Shown in pieces: positions 42,795-50,811 of a stretch of DNA of 64,000 nt. Source of the stretch: Pedobacter cryoconitis (lineage in GTDB: Bacteria; Bacteroidota; Bacteroidia; Sphingobacteriales; Sphingobacteriaceae). Location: positions 1,054,001 to 1,118,000 of the forward strand of contig NZ_CP014504.1 of NCBI RefSeq assembly GCF_001590605.1, written 5' to 3'. A program made the position numbers and the translations under genes. Below the pieces are notes generated by a model. It was not told the origin of the DNA. It made no database searches and was given only the letters and a program-made list of their open reading frames with translations. Numbering within the stretch: position 1 is the stretch's first letter; every line of letters begins with the position of its first letter.

Positions 42795-45298
42795 GTGGGC
42801 TAGGCCAACAGCGCTTTGCCACCTTGCGGTGGTAAGTCTCTGCTAACCCGCCCCCGAACCGTACGTACATGTCTCCATGTATACGGCTCTCCATTGTCAA
42901 CATAACCTTACTGATCATAGTTTTTGTGGATTAATGCACCGCAATCTTGACAGACTGCGAGTGTTTTACGATGGCGTTTGATCATCACTGCATTCCATTT
43001 GGTATCAGCTTTAAGCTGATTAATGTTACGTACGTGATGCATCACGAGGTCTCCCATTACACCGCAAAGTTCACACTTTCTCTCTCTGAGCCTTTCCACA
43101 AGTGTGGGGGCAGGAAGATACATGGTATTGGGAGCCTTGTCGTAATAATTATCCTCGTAGATGTCTTTGAAGCGTTTACATCTGAATCCCCCATTATACC
43201 ACACTCTTTGTTTCGCGTTGCCTTTATTATCCCTATAGGGGATGACCACATCCGTCCCGTCTCTATACTTCTCAAGTATTTGTCCGACAGTTCTTTTGTG
43301 CTTACGGCCGAGCGTTTTGAGCATGCTATATTTCATGAAGTAATTGAACTTCCATCCCCGATAGCCGATGTTGTCTGCGATGGAATAGTAGTTGTAGAAT
43401 CCCCGCAATTCAAGATTGTATTGCGCCATGATATCTGCACCTTGCCTATTCACCATATACTTGCGAGACGATGGCTTAAGCGTTTGTTTCCTGTCTACTT
43501 GTGTGATAAGCACAGCGTTATAGGACTGAAGTCGCTTAAGTACGGTTTCGTAAGATAAATTTAAGACAATTGTTCCTGACCACGGACGGCGCTGTAGTCC
43601 ACATCGTGTACGCGTGTGGTCCATGGACCGGCGTGCAGTGATTTCGTATCCAAGGAATTTTGCGGGTTCTTGTGCGCTGGTAATCAAACTCTTCTCTTCA
43701 GACATTTCCAATTTGAGTTTTTCACTCATGAAAGTGGTAATATCAGCTTTGATTTTTTCACATTCTCCCTTGCTGCCGATTACTCCGATGAGGAAGTCAT
43801 CAGCATACCTTATGTACTTCAATCTTTTGAACGTGTCATCCATGTCCCTTGTTGCTGGAATATCCAGCATTTCCGTACGCATTTCGGCCATTTTCAATTT
43901 CAGTTCAGCTTTGCGGTTTTCATCCGTTTCCGCTTCCAGTTTCCATCGTAATGCATTTCTCTGATTCCGGTTACGCTGATACTCAGTGGTTAGTCTACGT
44001 GATTTGCCTTTATTGAAACTTTCTGCATACTGTTTTACATACTTATCGAACTTGTCAAGGTAGATGTTAGCCAGGATAGGACTAATGATTCCGCCTTGCG
44101 GTGTTCCTGAGTAGGTATTGTTGTATGTCCAGTTCTCCATATAGCCAGCATTCAGGAACTTACGGATTAAACGCAGGAAACGATCATCAGAGATACGTTC
44201 TCTGAGGATATCGATCATTACATTATGGTTGATATTATCAAAGAAACCTTTAATATCGCCCTCAATAAACCATCGTGTTCCCTTGAATGTAACCTTAATG
44301 TCCCTTAATGCCGTGTGGCAGCTTCTGTTGGGACGGAAGCCATGTGAGGTGTCTTCAAATTGCCCCTCATAGATGGCTTTCAGAATCATATGTACCACTT
44401 CCTGCACGAGTTTATCCTCAAAAGAGGGAATACCCAACGGGCGTTTCGTTCCATTCTTCTTGGGTATATACACCCGGCGGGCAGGATGAGGCTGATACGA
44501 TTCGTCTCTCAGACTTGCCACAAGTTTCTGAATGCGGTGAATGCTCATTCTGTCGACGGTTCTGCCGTCGGTGCCCGGCGTCATATTACCTTGATTGGCA
44601 TATTTACGCTGATAGGCGATGAAAAACATTTCCTCATTAAACAGAATTCGGTAGAGCCTTTGGTAACGGTAGCCCGAATCTTTGCTATGTTCGCATAAAG
44701 CGTTTAATACTTGCACTGGATCTCTCATACGTCTCACACGTTTTCCTTAGTTTGTATTAAGTTGACAACTGCTTCCCTTCGCCATGTACAGGGTATTACC
44801 CTGCTCGGACTACTACGGAAGCTCCGTTTCCATATCGGGTATTCAGTATCTTTATACATAGCCCTTTTTTTTTTTATATGGGCATCCCGACTTAGGAAAT
44901 CCCCGTTTAGCTTCGTAATGACTGTTAGCGCGACAGACTGTCGGATGCGACTTTCGTTCTTTTCTCCGCTTATTGCGGTTGTGCCGTAGCGGTGTTCTAT
45001 GCTCTCAAAGGCTACCTGTCAATTGAGATAGCTACGGTGTGACAATACAACTGCCTTTCGTCACAGGTTCAACATGCCCCACTGAACTATCATTCAACCA
45101 GTATAGGCTTCATCCTCGTGTCTGTCTTTCTCCCCAGCAATGCACTCGCCTTTGGCAATTAAAGCGGCCATGCTGTAAACCGACATGCTACACTCCCTAT
45201 CAGGTTTCCCCTCCAGATAAGTCGGTCGGGAGTAGACTTGGAACCTAGTCTAGTCTCTTGCTAAAGAGACATTCATTACGCAACCTTTACGGGCGCAC
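42795..45298 (-). mobile_element. Group II intron inserted in the integrase gene
   Basis: 2504 bases on the minus strand. The 5' end reads GTGCG (complement of 45298-45294), the group II consensus. The 3' end is ...CCCAC at 42795, fitting the AY rule. Near the 3' end a domain V-like hairpin GAGCCGTAT...GTACGGTTC with the AGC triad can be read (about 42847-42890), followed by a domain VI-like stem. It encodes an RT/maturase. The host exon junction becomes ...TAT C|TG AAA..., an in-frame Leu codon. ATAAGC at 44973-44968 could pair with GCTTAT of the 5' exon as EBS1-IBS1. Confidence 0.85.
42908..44737 (-). CDS. ltrA: Group II intron reverse transcriptase/maturase with HNH endonuclease
   Basis: 609 aa. 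RT blocks include KRPLGIPSFEDKLVQE, HGFRPNRSCHTAL, EGDIKGFFDNINH, GTPQGGIISPILANIYLD and IRYADD (Y311). Then come a maturase X domain and a C-terminal HNH/zinc motif (CELCGVMGDLVMHHV ... CQDCGALIH). The protein splices the host intron and carries out retrohoming. It lies wholly inside the intron. An ATG at 44728 is an alternative start. The symbol is by family. Confidence 0.92.
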   Translation of the reverse strand: MRRMRDPVQVLNALCEHSKDSGYRYQRLYRILFNEEMFFIAYQRKYANQGNMTPGTDGRTVDRMSIHRIQKLVASLRDESYQPHPARRVYIPKKNGTKRPLGIPSFEDKLVQEVVHMILKAIYEGQFEDTSHGFRPNRSCHTALRDIKVTFKGTRWFIEGDIKGFFDNINHNVMIDILRERISDDRFLRLIRKFLNAGYMENWTYNNTYSGTPQGGIISPILANIYLDKFDKYVKQYAESFNKGKSRRLTTEYQRNRNQRNALRWKLEAETDENRKAELKLKMAEMRTEMLDIPATRDMDDTFKRLKYIRYADDFLIGVIGSKGECEKIKADITTFMSEKLKLEMSEEKSLITSAQEPAKFLGYEITARRSMDHTRTRCGLQRRPWSGTIVLNLSYETVLKRLQSYNAVLITQVDRKQTLKPSSRKYMVNRQGADIMAQYNLELRGFYNYYSIADNIGYRGWKFNYFMKYSMLKTLGRKHKRTVGQILEKYRDGTDVVIPYRDNKGNAKQRVWYNGGFRCKRFKDIYEDNYYDKAPNTMYLPAPTLVERLRERKCELCGVMGDLVMHHVRNINQLKADTKWNAVMIKRHRKTLAVCQDCGALIHKNYDQ

Positions 45299-46289
45299 GA
45301 TAAGCGTTCATTTTTTGGTTGCTGTTCATAGGTAGCACCAAGCCAGTATCAACACAAAGTGGATGATCAGCATATCGTTCAAAAATTTCTAAAGCAATTG
45401 GCAATAATGGAACATTACAAGGAATACCAGACTTATGCCTTTTTTTAATAATCCATAGTGATTGGTCAATGCCAGTAACAACTTCTGATTTCCTTAGCTC
45501 CACCAAATCAATAAAACTTAAACCTGTATAACAGCAGAAAATAAAAGCATCACGGACAATCCTTAGCCGCTCTATTGCAAATACTTTATTATAAATAGCT
45601 TGTATATCGGTAGGCATAAGAATTACCTGCTCAACCTTTGTAATTTTGTTTTTATGAGCTATAAAGGGATCATAGGTCATCCAACGATTTGCAAGGCAGA
45701 TCCTTATTACTTTACCAAGATTTTTAATATGTTTTACTGCTGCGTTATTTGCACAACGGCATTTGCTTCTCAAATAAAAATCAAATTCGGTAATAAAATA
45801 GTTGTCTACTTTTTCAACGAGTAGATCAATAACTTTAAATTTATGCAGAATGAATGATGTAGTATGCATTAAAGTGGTATTGTACTTACTTAGGGTTCCT
45901 TTTGTAAAGTCTTTTCCTATCAGTGCTTCCATCTTATCATTATGGTCTTGAAAAGCAGTGAGCAGAGTATGTGCCTTTTTCTCAATTCCTAAAAACTTAT
46001 TTTTAAGGGATAATGCTGTAATCTCCTTATCTGCTTTAAATAGATCAGTATGTGCCTGATCTACCTTATCTTCAACTATTTTAAGATAGGTATTGATTGT
46101 TTTTGCATCTTCTTTTTTTCCGTCTAAGCGGTTAATCTGCGGATTCCAGCGTTCTGGATCGCATTGTTTTCCAATTGATAATTCTTTAGGTACTCCATTT
46201 ACAGTAATACGCATGTAAATTGGCATTGTGCCAGCAACATAATTTTTTGGCTTCTTCAAATAGAAGAGCAGGCTAAATGTGTTTTTCAT
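45299..46289 (-). CDS. Tyrosine integrase, 5' exon (before group II intron)
   Basis: The start is taken at the ATG at 46289 (KNTFSLLFYLKKP follows); 46313 would add 8 residues. The N-terminal arm-binding domain (TFSLLFYLKKPKN...ITVNGVPKELSIG) and SAM-like core-binding domain are typical of Bacteroidota element integrases. The catalytic domain begins near FIFCCYTGLSFIDLVEL; Arg I is replaced by Ser, as in IntDOT-type enzymes. The exon ends NQKMNAY plus one base. Read unspliced, the frame stops after RAPVKVA in the intron. Spliced product: 991 + 227 bases = 406 codons. Confidence 0.85.
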
Positions 46290-46493
46290 CTTTTTCAGAT
46301 TAGAGTTAAACAAAATTAGCGTTGCAGCTATAGGCAGTCAAGATGTTCAGATTATGAACTAGCTGTAATACAATTATTTACATGCTTTTCAGTGAGTAAG
46401 GCATCCGCCTTGATTGACTCACTGAATTAGGATCAATACCAAAACTTGTGGGGAAGCGTGAAAATTTTTAGTTTTGGGCTTTGAATTTTACAG

Positions 46494-46859
46494 ATGTTAT
46501 CAAGTTACCAAGAGCTCCTACGTTTATTATTACCCGATTTTATATTAGAGAATTTTGAGTTGAAATCTGCTCGTAAAGAGCATGATATTTTACATATTGA
46601 TCTGGAAGAGGTGAATTCTATTCCAGTGGCATTTGAAAATGATAAACTGGAGTCCAAAGGTTTCTTTCCTACCATCACCGTCCAGGATTTCCCCATGCGC
46701 GGACATCAGGTCTTTTTTCATATCAAACGACGCAGATGGCTGAACCATACCACAGGAAAAGTGGCTTACCGAGACTGGAGCCTGGTTGCTAAGGGAACGC
46801 GAATGACAGGGGAATTCGCGGCTTTTTTAAAACAACTCAGTCAGTACCGCCCCGAATGA
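46494..46859 (+). CDS. IS transposase N-terminal region protein (ISAon1 type)
   Basis: 121 aa. The zinc-finger-poor N-terminal region ends LKQLSQYRPE. It includes FFPTITVQDFPMRGHQVFFHIKRRRWLN, the pattern of the ISAon1-family N-terminal protein. The downstream frame is +1 relative to it and overlaps it, so a +1 frameshift near CGC CCC GAA TGA could join the two products. Confidence 0.75.
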   Translation: MLSSYQELLRLLLPDFILENFELKSARKEHDILHIDLEEVNSIPVAFENDKLESKGFFPTITVQDFPMRGHQVFFHIKRRRWLNHTTGKVAYRDWSLVAKGTRMTGEFAAFLKQLSQYRPE

Positions 46860-47823
46860 TATTCAAACGATCGGGAACTTTTATGGAGTAAAAGGCAGAA
46901 ATCTTGGGCGTCAGTACAAGGATTTTTTGAGTGGTTTTAAGAGTTGGGATCAAAAAGAACATGCCAGTAAATGGTTGCTTTATCCAGACAATCTGGGTAC
47001 ACAACTTTCCATAGATGAAACCAGCGTGTCCCATGGCGAGCTTTATACCATTGTCACTAATAAAGCTGCCAAAGGCAAAAAAGGGGCAATTGTAGCGATT
47101 GTTGCAGGTGTAAAAGCAGAAACTGTCATTGAAGTGCTTAGAAAAATTCCATTGAATAAAAGGCGGAAGGTGAAAGAAATTACGTTGGATATGGCTGGTA
47201 ATATGGAACTGATTGCCAAAAGAGCATTTCCTGTTGCGGTCAGGGTAACCGACAGGTTTCATGTACAGCAACTGGCCACAGAAGCCTTGCAGGAAATGCG
47301 AATCAAGCACCGATGGGCAGCATTGGATGCCGAAAATGAAGCGATAGAAAAGGCGAAAAAAGAGAACTATGATTTCCAGTCCAGCTTTCTCCCTAATGGG
47401 GATACCCTCAAGCAATTACTGGCCAGAAGCAGATACGTTTTGTATAAACGTGCTGAATATTGGACTCAAAGTCAAAAAGAAAGAGCAGATCTGTTATTTG
47501 AGCATTATCCGGATCTGAAGCAGGCCTATGATTTAAGTATGAACCTCAGCAATATCTTTGAAAAAACTACCGATAAAGTGTATGGTTTGGCCAGGTTGGC
47601 CAGATGGCACGAAAAGGTAAGGCAAGCGGGATTTAAAGCTTTTAATACCATTTCAATAACCATTGAAAATCACTATCAAACGATCTTGAATTATTTCGAC
47701 AACAGATCTACCAATGCTTCTGCGGAATCTTTTAATGCCAAACTCAAAGCTTTTAGATCCCAATTCAGGGGGGTGAGAAATATCGAATTTTTCTTGTACA
47801 GACTATCTCGGATTTACGCCTAA
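46825..47823 (+). CDS. IS transposase catalytic part (ISL3-type DDE)
   Basis: The frame is open from 46825 to 47823; there is no ATG near its start, and a TTG occurs at 46927. Features: FYGVKGRNLGRQYKDFLSGF, LSIDETSVSHGELYT (first Asp), EITLDMAGNM (second Asp) and a long helical insertion before NASAESFNAKLKAFRSQFRGVRN (Glu). This is the DDE pattern of ISL3 transposases. It probably needs frameshifting from the preceding frame, or starts at TTG. Confidence 0.8.
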
Positions 47824-47931
47824 TTTAATTCAGCCCCACAAGTTTTGGTATTGATCCCCATAAAGGGTGGAATATGGGGCTCGAACTCAAAAACAAAAAA
47901 CCCTCAACTTTTTCAAGTTAAGGGTTTTTAG

Positions 47932-48005
47932 CGGACCGGACGGGACTCGAACCCGCGACCTCCGCCGTGACAGGGCGGCATTCTAACCAGCTGAACTACC
48001 GGTCC
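47932..48005 (-). tRNA. tRNA-Asp (GTC), island attachment gene
   Basis: 74 nt folding to a standard cloverleaf: acceptor GGACCGG/CCGGTCC, D stem GTTC/GAAT, anticodon loop CTGTCAC (GTC), T stem GCGGG/CCCGT, discriminator G, no encoded CCA. Its downstream flank differs from that of the other tRNA-Asp because the island begins here. A hairpin with T-run follows at about 47900-47930. The -7 element TATATTTG (48060-48067) lies about 55 bases upstream. Confidence 0.96.
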
Positions 48006-48381
48006 GTTCTCCTTTGCTCTTAACTCACATAAATGTTTGTTTAGATGCGCTTGGGGCTGCAAATATACATTGTTTAATTAAAAAATAGCCTAAAAATCAC
48101 TTATTTTCATAGATATTGCATAACTCGCTGGATGTGAGTGTGATTTATTACAAAGACTTGTTTCCTGATATTTTGAAAACAAAAGTTAACCTCTGATTAG
48201 CACTGGTGCAAACTTAAGCAATTGAATAAAAACAGTTCAAGCGGGTGTTTTAATGGCTAATACGTTTATTTAACGACAGCTAAACAATATTGAAATAACA
48301 TTTTAAATTGCGGTATTTCAACATTAACTTGTACGCATAGAACTGACAGCTATATTTTTATTGGTCAGCTATTGATATACT
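48006..48381. other. Gene-free stretch between tRNA-Asp and the hydroxylase gene
   Basis: This 376-base AT-rich region holds the tRNA promoter (TATATTTG on the minus strand at 48060-48067) and presumably the promoter of the plus-strand hydroxylase operon. No reading frame of note. Confidence 0.4.
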
Positions 48382-49560
48382 ATGATTGTTTGTGCTAAAG
48401 TAACAGTATTCCCGGAATATGCTTTGATGCTTCAGGAGGTTAAATCTGCCTCGCCGCATTGGGATAATCATTTTAATAGCGGTAACTATGAAGGTAACTG
48501 GAAAGTATTACCATTAAGATCAATCGGGGGACAGAATACTATTATTCCGGGTTTAACAGCAAATGATATTTTTGCAGATCATCCGAATCTGGATATGTTC
48601 CCGTCTATCCGAAAATTACTGGCCGCTTTTCAGTGTACAGTCAAATCTGTAAGATTATTAAATCTGGCCGCCGGGGCAGTAATCAAGCCACATTCTGATC
48701 AAGAACTTTCTTTTGAACAAGGAGAAGCAAGACTGCATATTCCCCTGATCACAAATCCGGATGTCGCATTTTATGTCCAGGATGAGCGGATAACCATGCA
48801 GCCGGGAGAATGCTGGTATATGAATGCTAACCTGCAGCATCACGTTACAAATGGAGGGAAAACGGACCGGATACATCTGGTCATAGATTGTGAAGTAAAT
48901 ACCTGGTTACGGGACCTGATAAATTCAGCTGATTACATCAGTCGTAGACCTGCTTATAGCCAGCAACAGCTCCTTGATATGATTTGTGAATTAAGAAATC
49001 AGAGTACCTTAACAGCGAATCAGCTGGCAGATGAGTTTGAAAAGCAGTATGATCAATATTGTCCTCTGGATCAGATTTTATCCTTCTTGCAAGAGATAGG
49101 GCTGGCATATCAGCTGGAAACAATTGAAGAAGATACTTTTTTACCCGGTCTTAAAATGCGGAATGGTGCTTTGGTGATCGATACAAATCGATTGCTTTAT
49201 CCGGGTGATGTGTTACATGAAGCCGGGCATCTGGCCTGTATGCCGCCCGGTACCAGGCAAAATATGAATGATAAGCTGGAAGATTGTGATATGCACAGGG
49301 GTGGAGAAATGATGGCTATCGCCTGGTCATATGCAGCCTGTATCTTTCTTAAAATAGATCCTGAAATTGTATTTCACCCTGATGGATATAAGGGTGCAGG
49401 GCAAAATCTAATCCAGAACTTTGATGCTGGGAATATCATTGGTTTACCCTTGTTACAATGGTATGGGATGAGTTATGACAAGTCAACAGCAGCGGCATCC
49501 GGACATCAACCTTTTCCCCATATGATAAGCTGGACTTGTCTGAATCAACCTTTTGAATAA
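48382..49560 (+). CDS. Aspartyl/asparaginyl beta-hydroxylase-like protein fused to an HExxH domain
   Basis: 392 aa. The N-terminal domain (1-180) has the Asp/Asn hydroxylase motif: H104-S-D106 (IKPHSDQ), QHHVTN (H153) and DRIHLVID (R163), the metal and 2-oxoglutarate sites. Residues 190-392 form a second domain with VLHEAGHLA (H279-E280-x-x-H283) and GGEMMAIAWSY (E309), a gluzincin-like zinc-site pattern. The product may hydroxylate and cleave or bind a protein or peptide; the function is unknown. A PhyH-type oxygenase gene follows 18 bases later, probably in the same operon. Confidence 0.8.
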   Translation: MIVCAKVTVFPEYALMLQEVKSASPHWDNHFNSGNYEGNWKVLPLRSIGGQNTIIPGLTANDIFADHPNLDMFPSIRKLLAAFQCTVKSVRLLNLAAGAVIKPHSDQELSFEQGEARLHIPLITNPDVAFYVQDERITMQPGECWYMNANLQHHVTNGGKTDRIHLVIDCEVNTWLRDLINSADYISRRPAYSQQQLLDMICELRNQSTLTANQLADEFEKQYDQYCPLDQILSFLQEIGLAYQLETIEEDTFLPGLKMRNGALVIDTNRLLYPGDVLHEAGHLACMPPGTRQNMNDKLEDCDMHRGGEMMAIAWSYAACIFLKIDPEIVFHPDGYKGAGQNLIQNFDAGNIIGLPLLQWYGMSYDKSTAAASGHQPFPHMISWTCLNQPFE

Positions 49561-49578
49561 TATTTTAAATCAGTTACT

Positions 49579-50589
49579 ATGTTTTCTACTTCACTAACGC
49601 CTTCACAGGAAACAGGAAAATTAAAGGTCATGCACCTGAAAAGATTCTGGGAAAAGACTTTATTTAAAAGGAATGGGAAAATAATTGACAATGAGCTTAG
49701 AGGAGAATGGAGGTTCGATAAAGTCCTGCTGTCTGCATTAGGACTGGGGCTGGAGCAGACATCAGTTTACTTGTTTGCAAATGCACCTGATTTTGAAGAA
49801 TTTGAAGACTGGATTATTGAAACAGCAGGTATGCCTGTGCCTGAAACTATTGCCCGTTATAATAATGAATTTGGCGGCAAGAATTTGTTAAATAAAGATA
49901 TTCCTGATGTGCTGAGCAATGAACAGCTTAAATGCTGGGATCAAAACGGATACCTCATTTTAAAAAATGCTGTTTCTAAAAAAGAATGTGATGAAACGAT
50001 TGAAATCATCTGCCAGTCTATAAAAGTAAAAAGAGAAGAATCCGAAACATGGTATCAGCATCATGCTTCCCGGCAGGGAATTATGGTGCAGTTATTTCAA
50101 CATCCTGCAATACAAAAGAATAGGGAGTCGGCTATTATACGCCAGGCATATGAACAGCTATGGGGCCGTACAGATTTATGGTGTACAGCTGATCGTGTAG
50201 GTTTTAATCCACCAGAAACAGCTGAATGGAAATTTCCAGGACCAGATTTGCATTGGGATGTAAGTCTAAGTTTACCTGTTCCTTTTGGTTTACAGGGGAT
50301 ACTTTACCTGGCCGATACAGCATCAAACCAGGGTGCTTTAACAGTTGTTCCGGGTTTCCAGGACAGGTTAGAGAACTGGATGAGTGAACTGCCAGCGGGT
50401 GCTAATCCAAGACAGCAAGACCTTCATGCACTAGGTAGTTTCCCTATTGCAGCCAATGCGGGCGATTTTATCATCTGGCATCAGGCTTTGCCGCATGGTA
50501 GCAGTCCTAATACTTCACAAAAGCCAAGATTTGTTCAGTATATTAATTATGAACCTTTAAATCTTTTTGAAGCTGAGAAATGGATTTGA
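49579..50589 (+). CDS. Phytanoyl-CoA dioxygenase-type (PhyH) Fe(II)/2-oxoglutarate oxygenase
   Basis: 336 aa. An N-terminal 105-residue part precedes the PhyH fold starting NEQLKCWDQNGYLILKNAV. The metal triad is H225-W-D227 (PDLHWDVS) and H306 (LPHGSSPN), with R317 (KPRFVQY) for 2-oxoglutarate. PhyH-family enzymes hydroxylate small metabolites or lipids. The substrate is unknown. It lies 18 bases after the aspartyl-hydroxylase fusion gene. Confidence 0.85.
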   Translation: MFSTSLTPSQETGKLKVMHLKRFWEKTLFKRNGKIIDNELRGEWRFDKVLLSALGLGLEQTSVYLFANAPDFEEFEDWIIETAGMPVPETIARYNNEFGGKNLLNKDIPDVLSNEQLKCWDQNGYLILKNAVSKKECDETIEIICQSIKVKREESETWYQHHASRQGIMVQLFQHPAIQKNRESAIIRQAYEQLWGRTDLWCTADRVGFNPPETAEWKFPGPDLHWDVSLSLPVPFGLQGILYLADTASNQGALTVVPGFQDRLENWMSELPAGANPRQQDLHALGSFPIAANAGDFIIWHQALPHGSSPNTSQKPRFVQYINYEPLNLFEAEKWI

Positions 50590-50811
50590 TAGGCCGGATT
50601 CTATTCTTTGCAGCGTTTGATGATTAACAAAAGCTCAATATCATCAATTGATGATTTGTATGTCCGTTAATGCACATACACCTGTCCAAAAACGAACAGC
50701 ATATCTTAGTCACTTGTATGTACTTATCTGTAAAACAGTACATTAATGTGTTTTCAGCCCGTGGTATGAAAATGGTACCTGAATTTATGATCAGATTCAA
50801 ATCATCCCACT

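Larger units (their letters stand above)
46430..47857 (+). mobile_element. ISAon1-like (ISL3-type) insertion sequence
   Basis: 1428 bp with perfect 24-bp terminal inverted repeats at 46430-46453 and 47834-47857 (outer ends GGATCAATACC). It carries two consecutive frames for an ISL3-type transposase. No direct target repeat was seen outside the ends. It sits between the integrase 5' end and the tRNA-Asp at the island's right border. Confidence 0.85.
26525..47944. mobile_element. 21.4-kb mobilizable genomic island integrated in tRNA-Asp
   Basis: The island is bounded by 14-bp direct repeats of the tRNA-Asp 3' end. The intact tRNA is at the right end and the native tRNA 3' flank is preserved at the left end. 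It carries a tyrosine integrase near the tRNA, an excisionase-like HTH protein, MobC, relaxase and mobilization accessory genes, but no type IV secretion genes. It is therefore probably mobilizable rather than self-transmissible. Cargo: PIN-GNAT-PUA/ASCH, a retron, a caspase-like pair, a TIR/membrane pair, HEPN and XRE. A group II intron, one IS and two IS66 scars have inserted in it. Confidence 0.75.

Noticed and set aside
42947..43558. 203-aa plus-strand reading frame
   Set aside because: Antisense to the group II intron RT, with no pattern of its own; a shadow frame.
46837..47415. 192-aa minus-strand reading frame
   Set aside because: Antisense to the IS transposase, Phe/Cys-rich and without a recognisable fold; a shadow.
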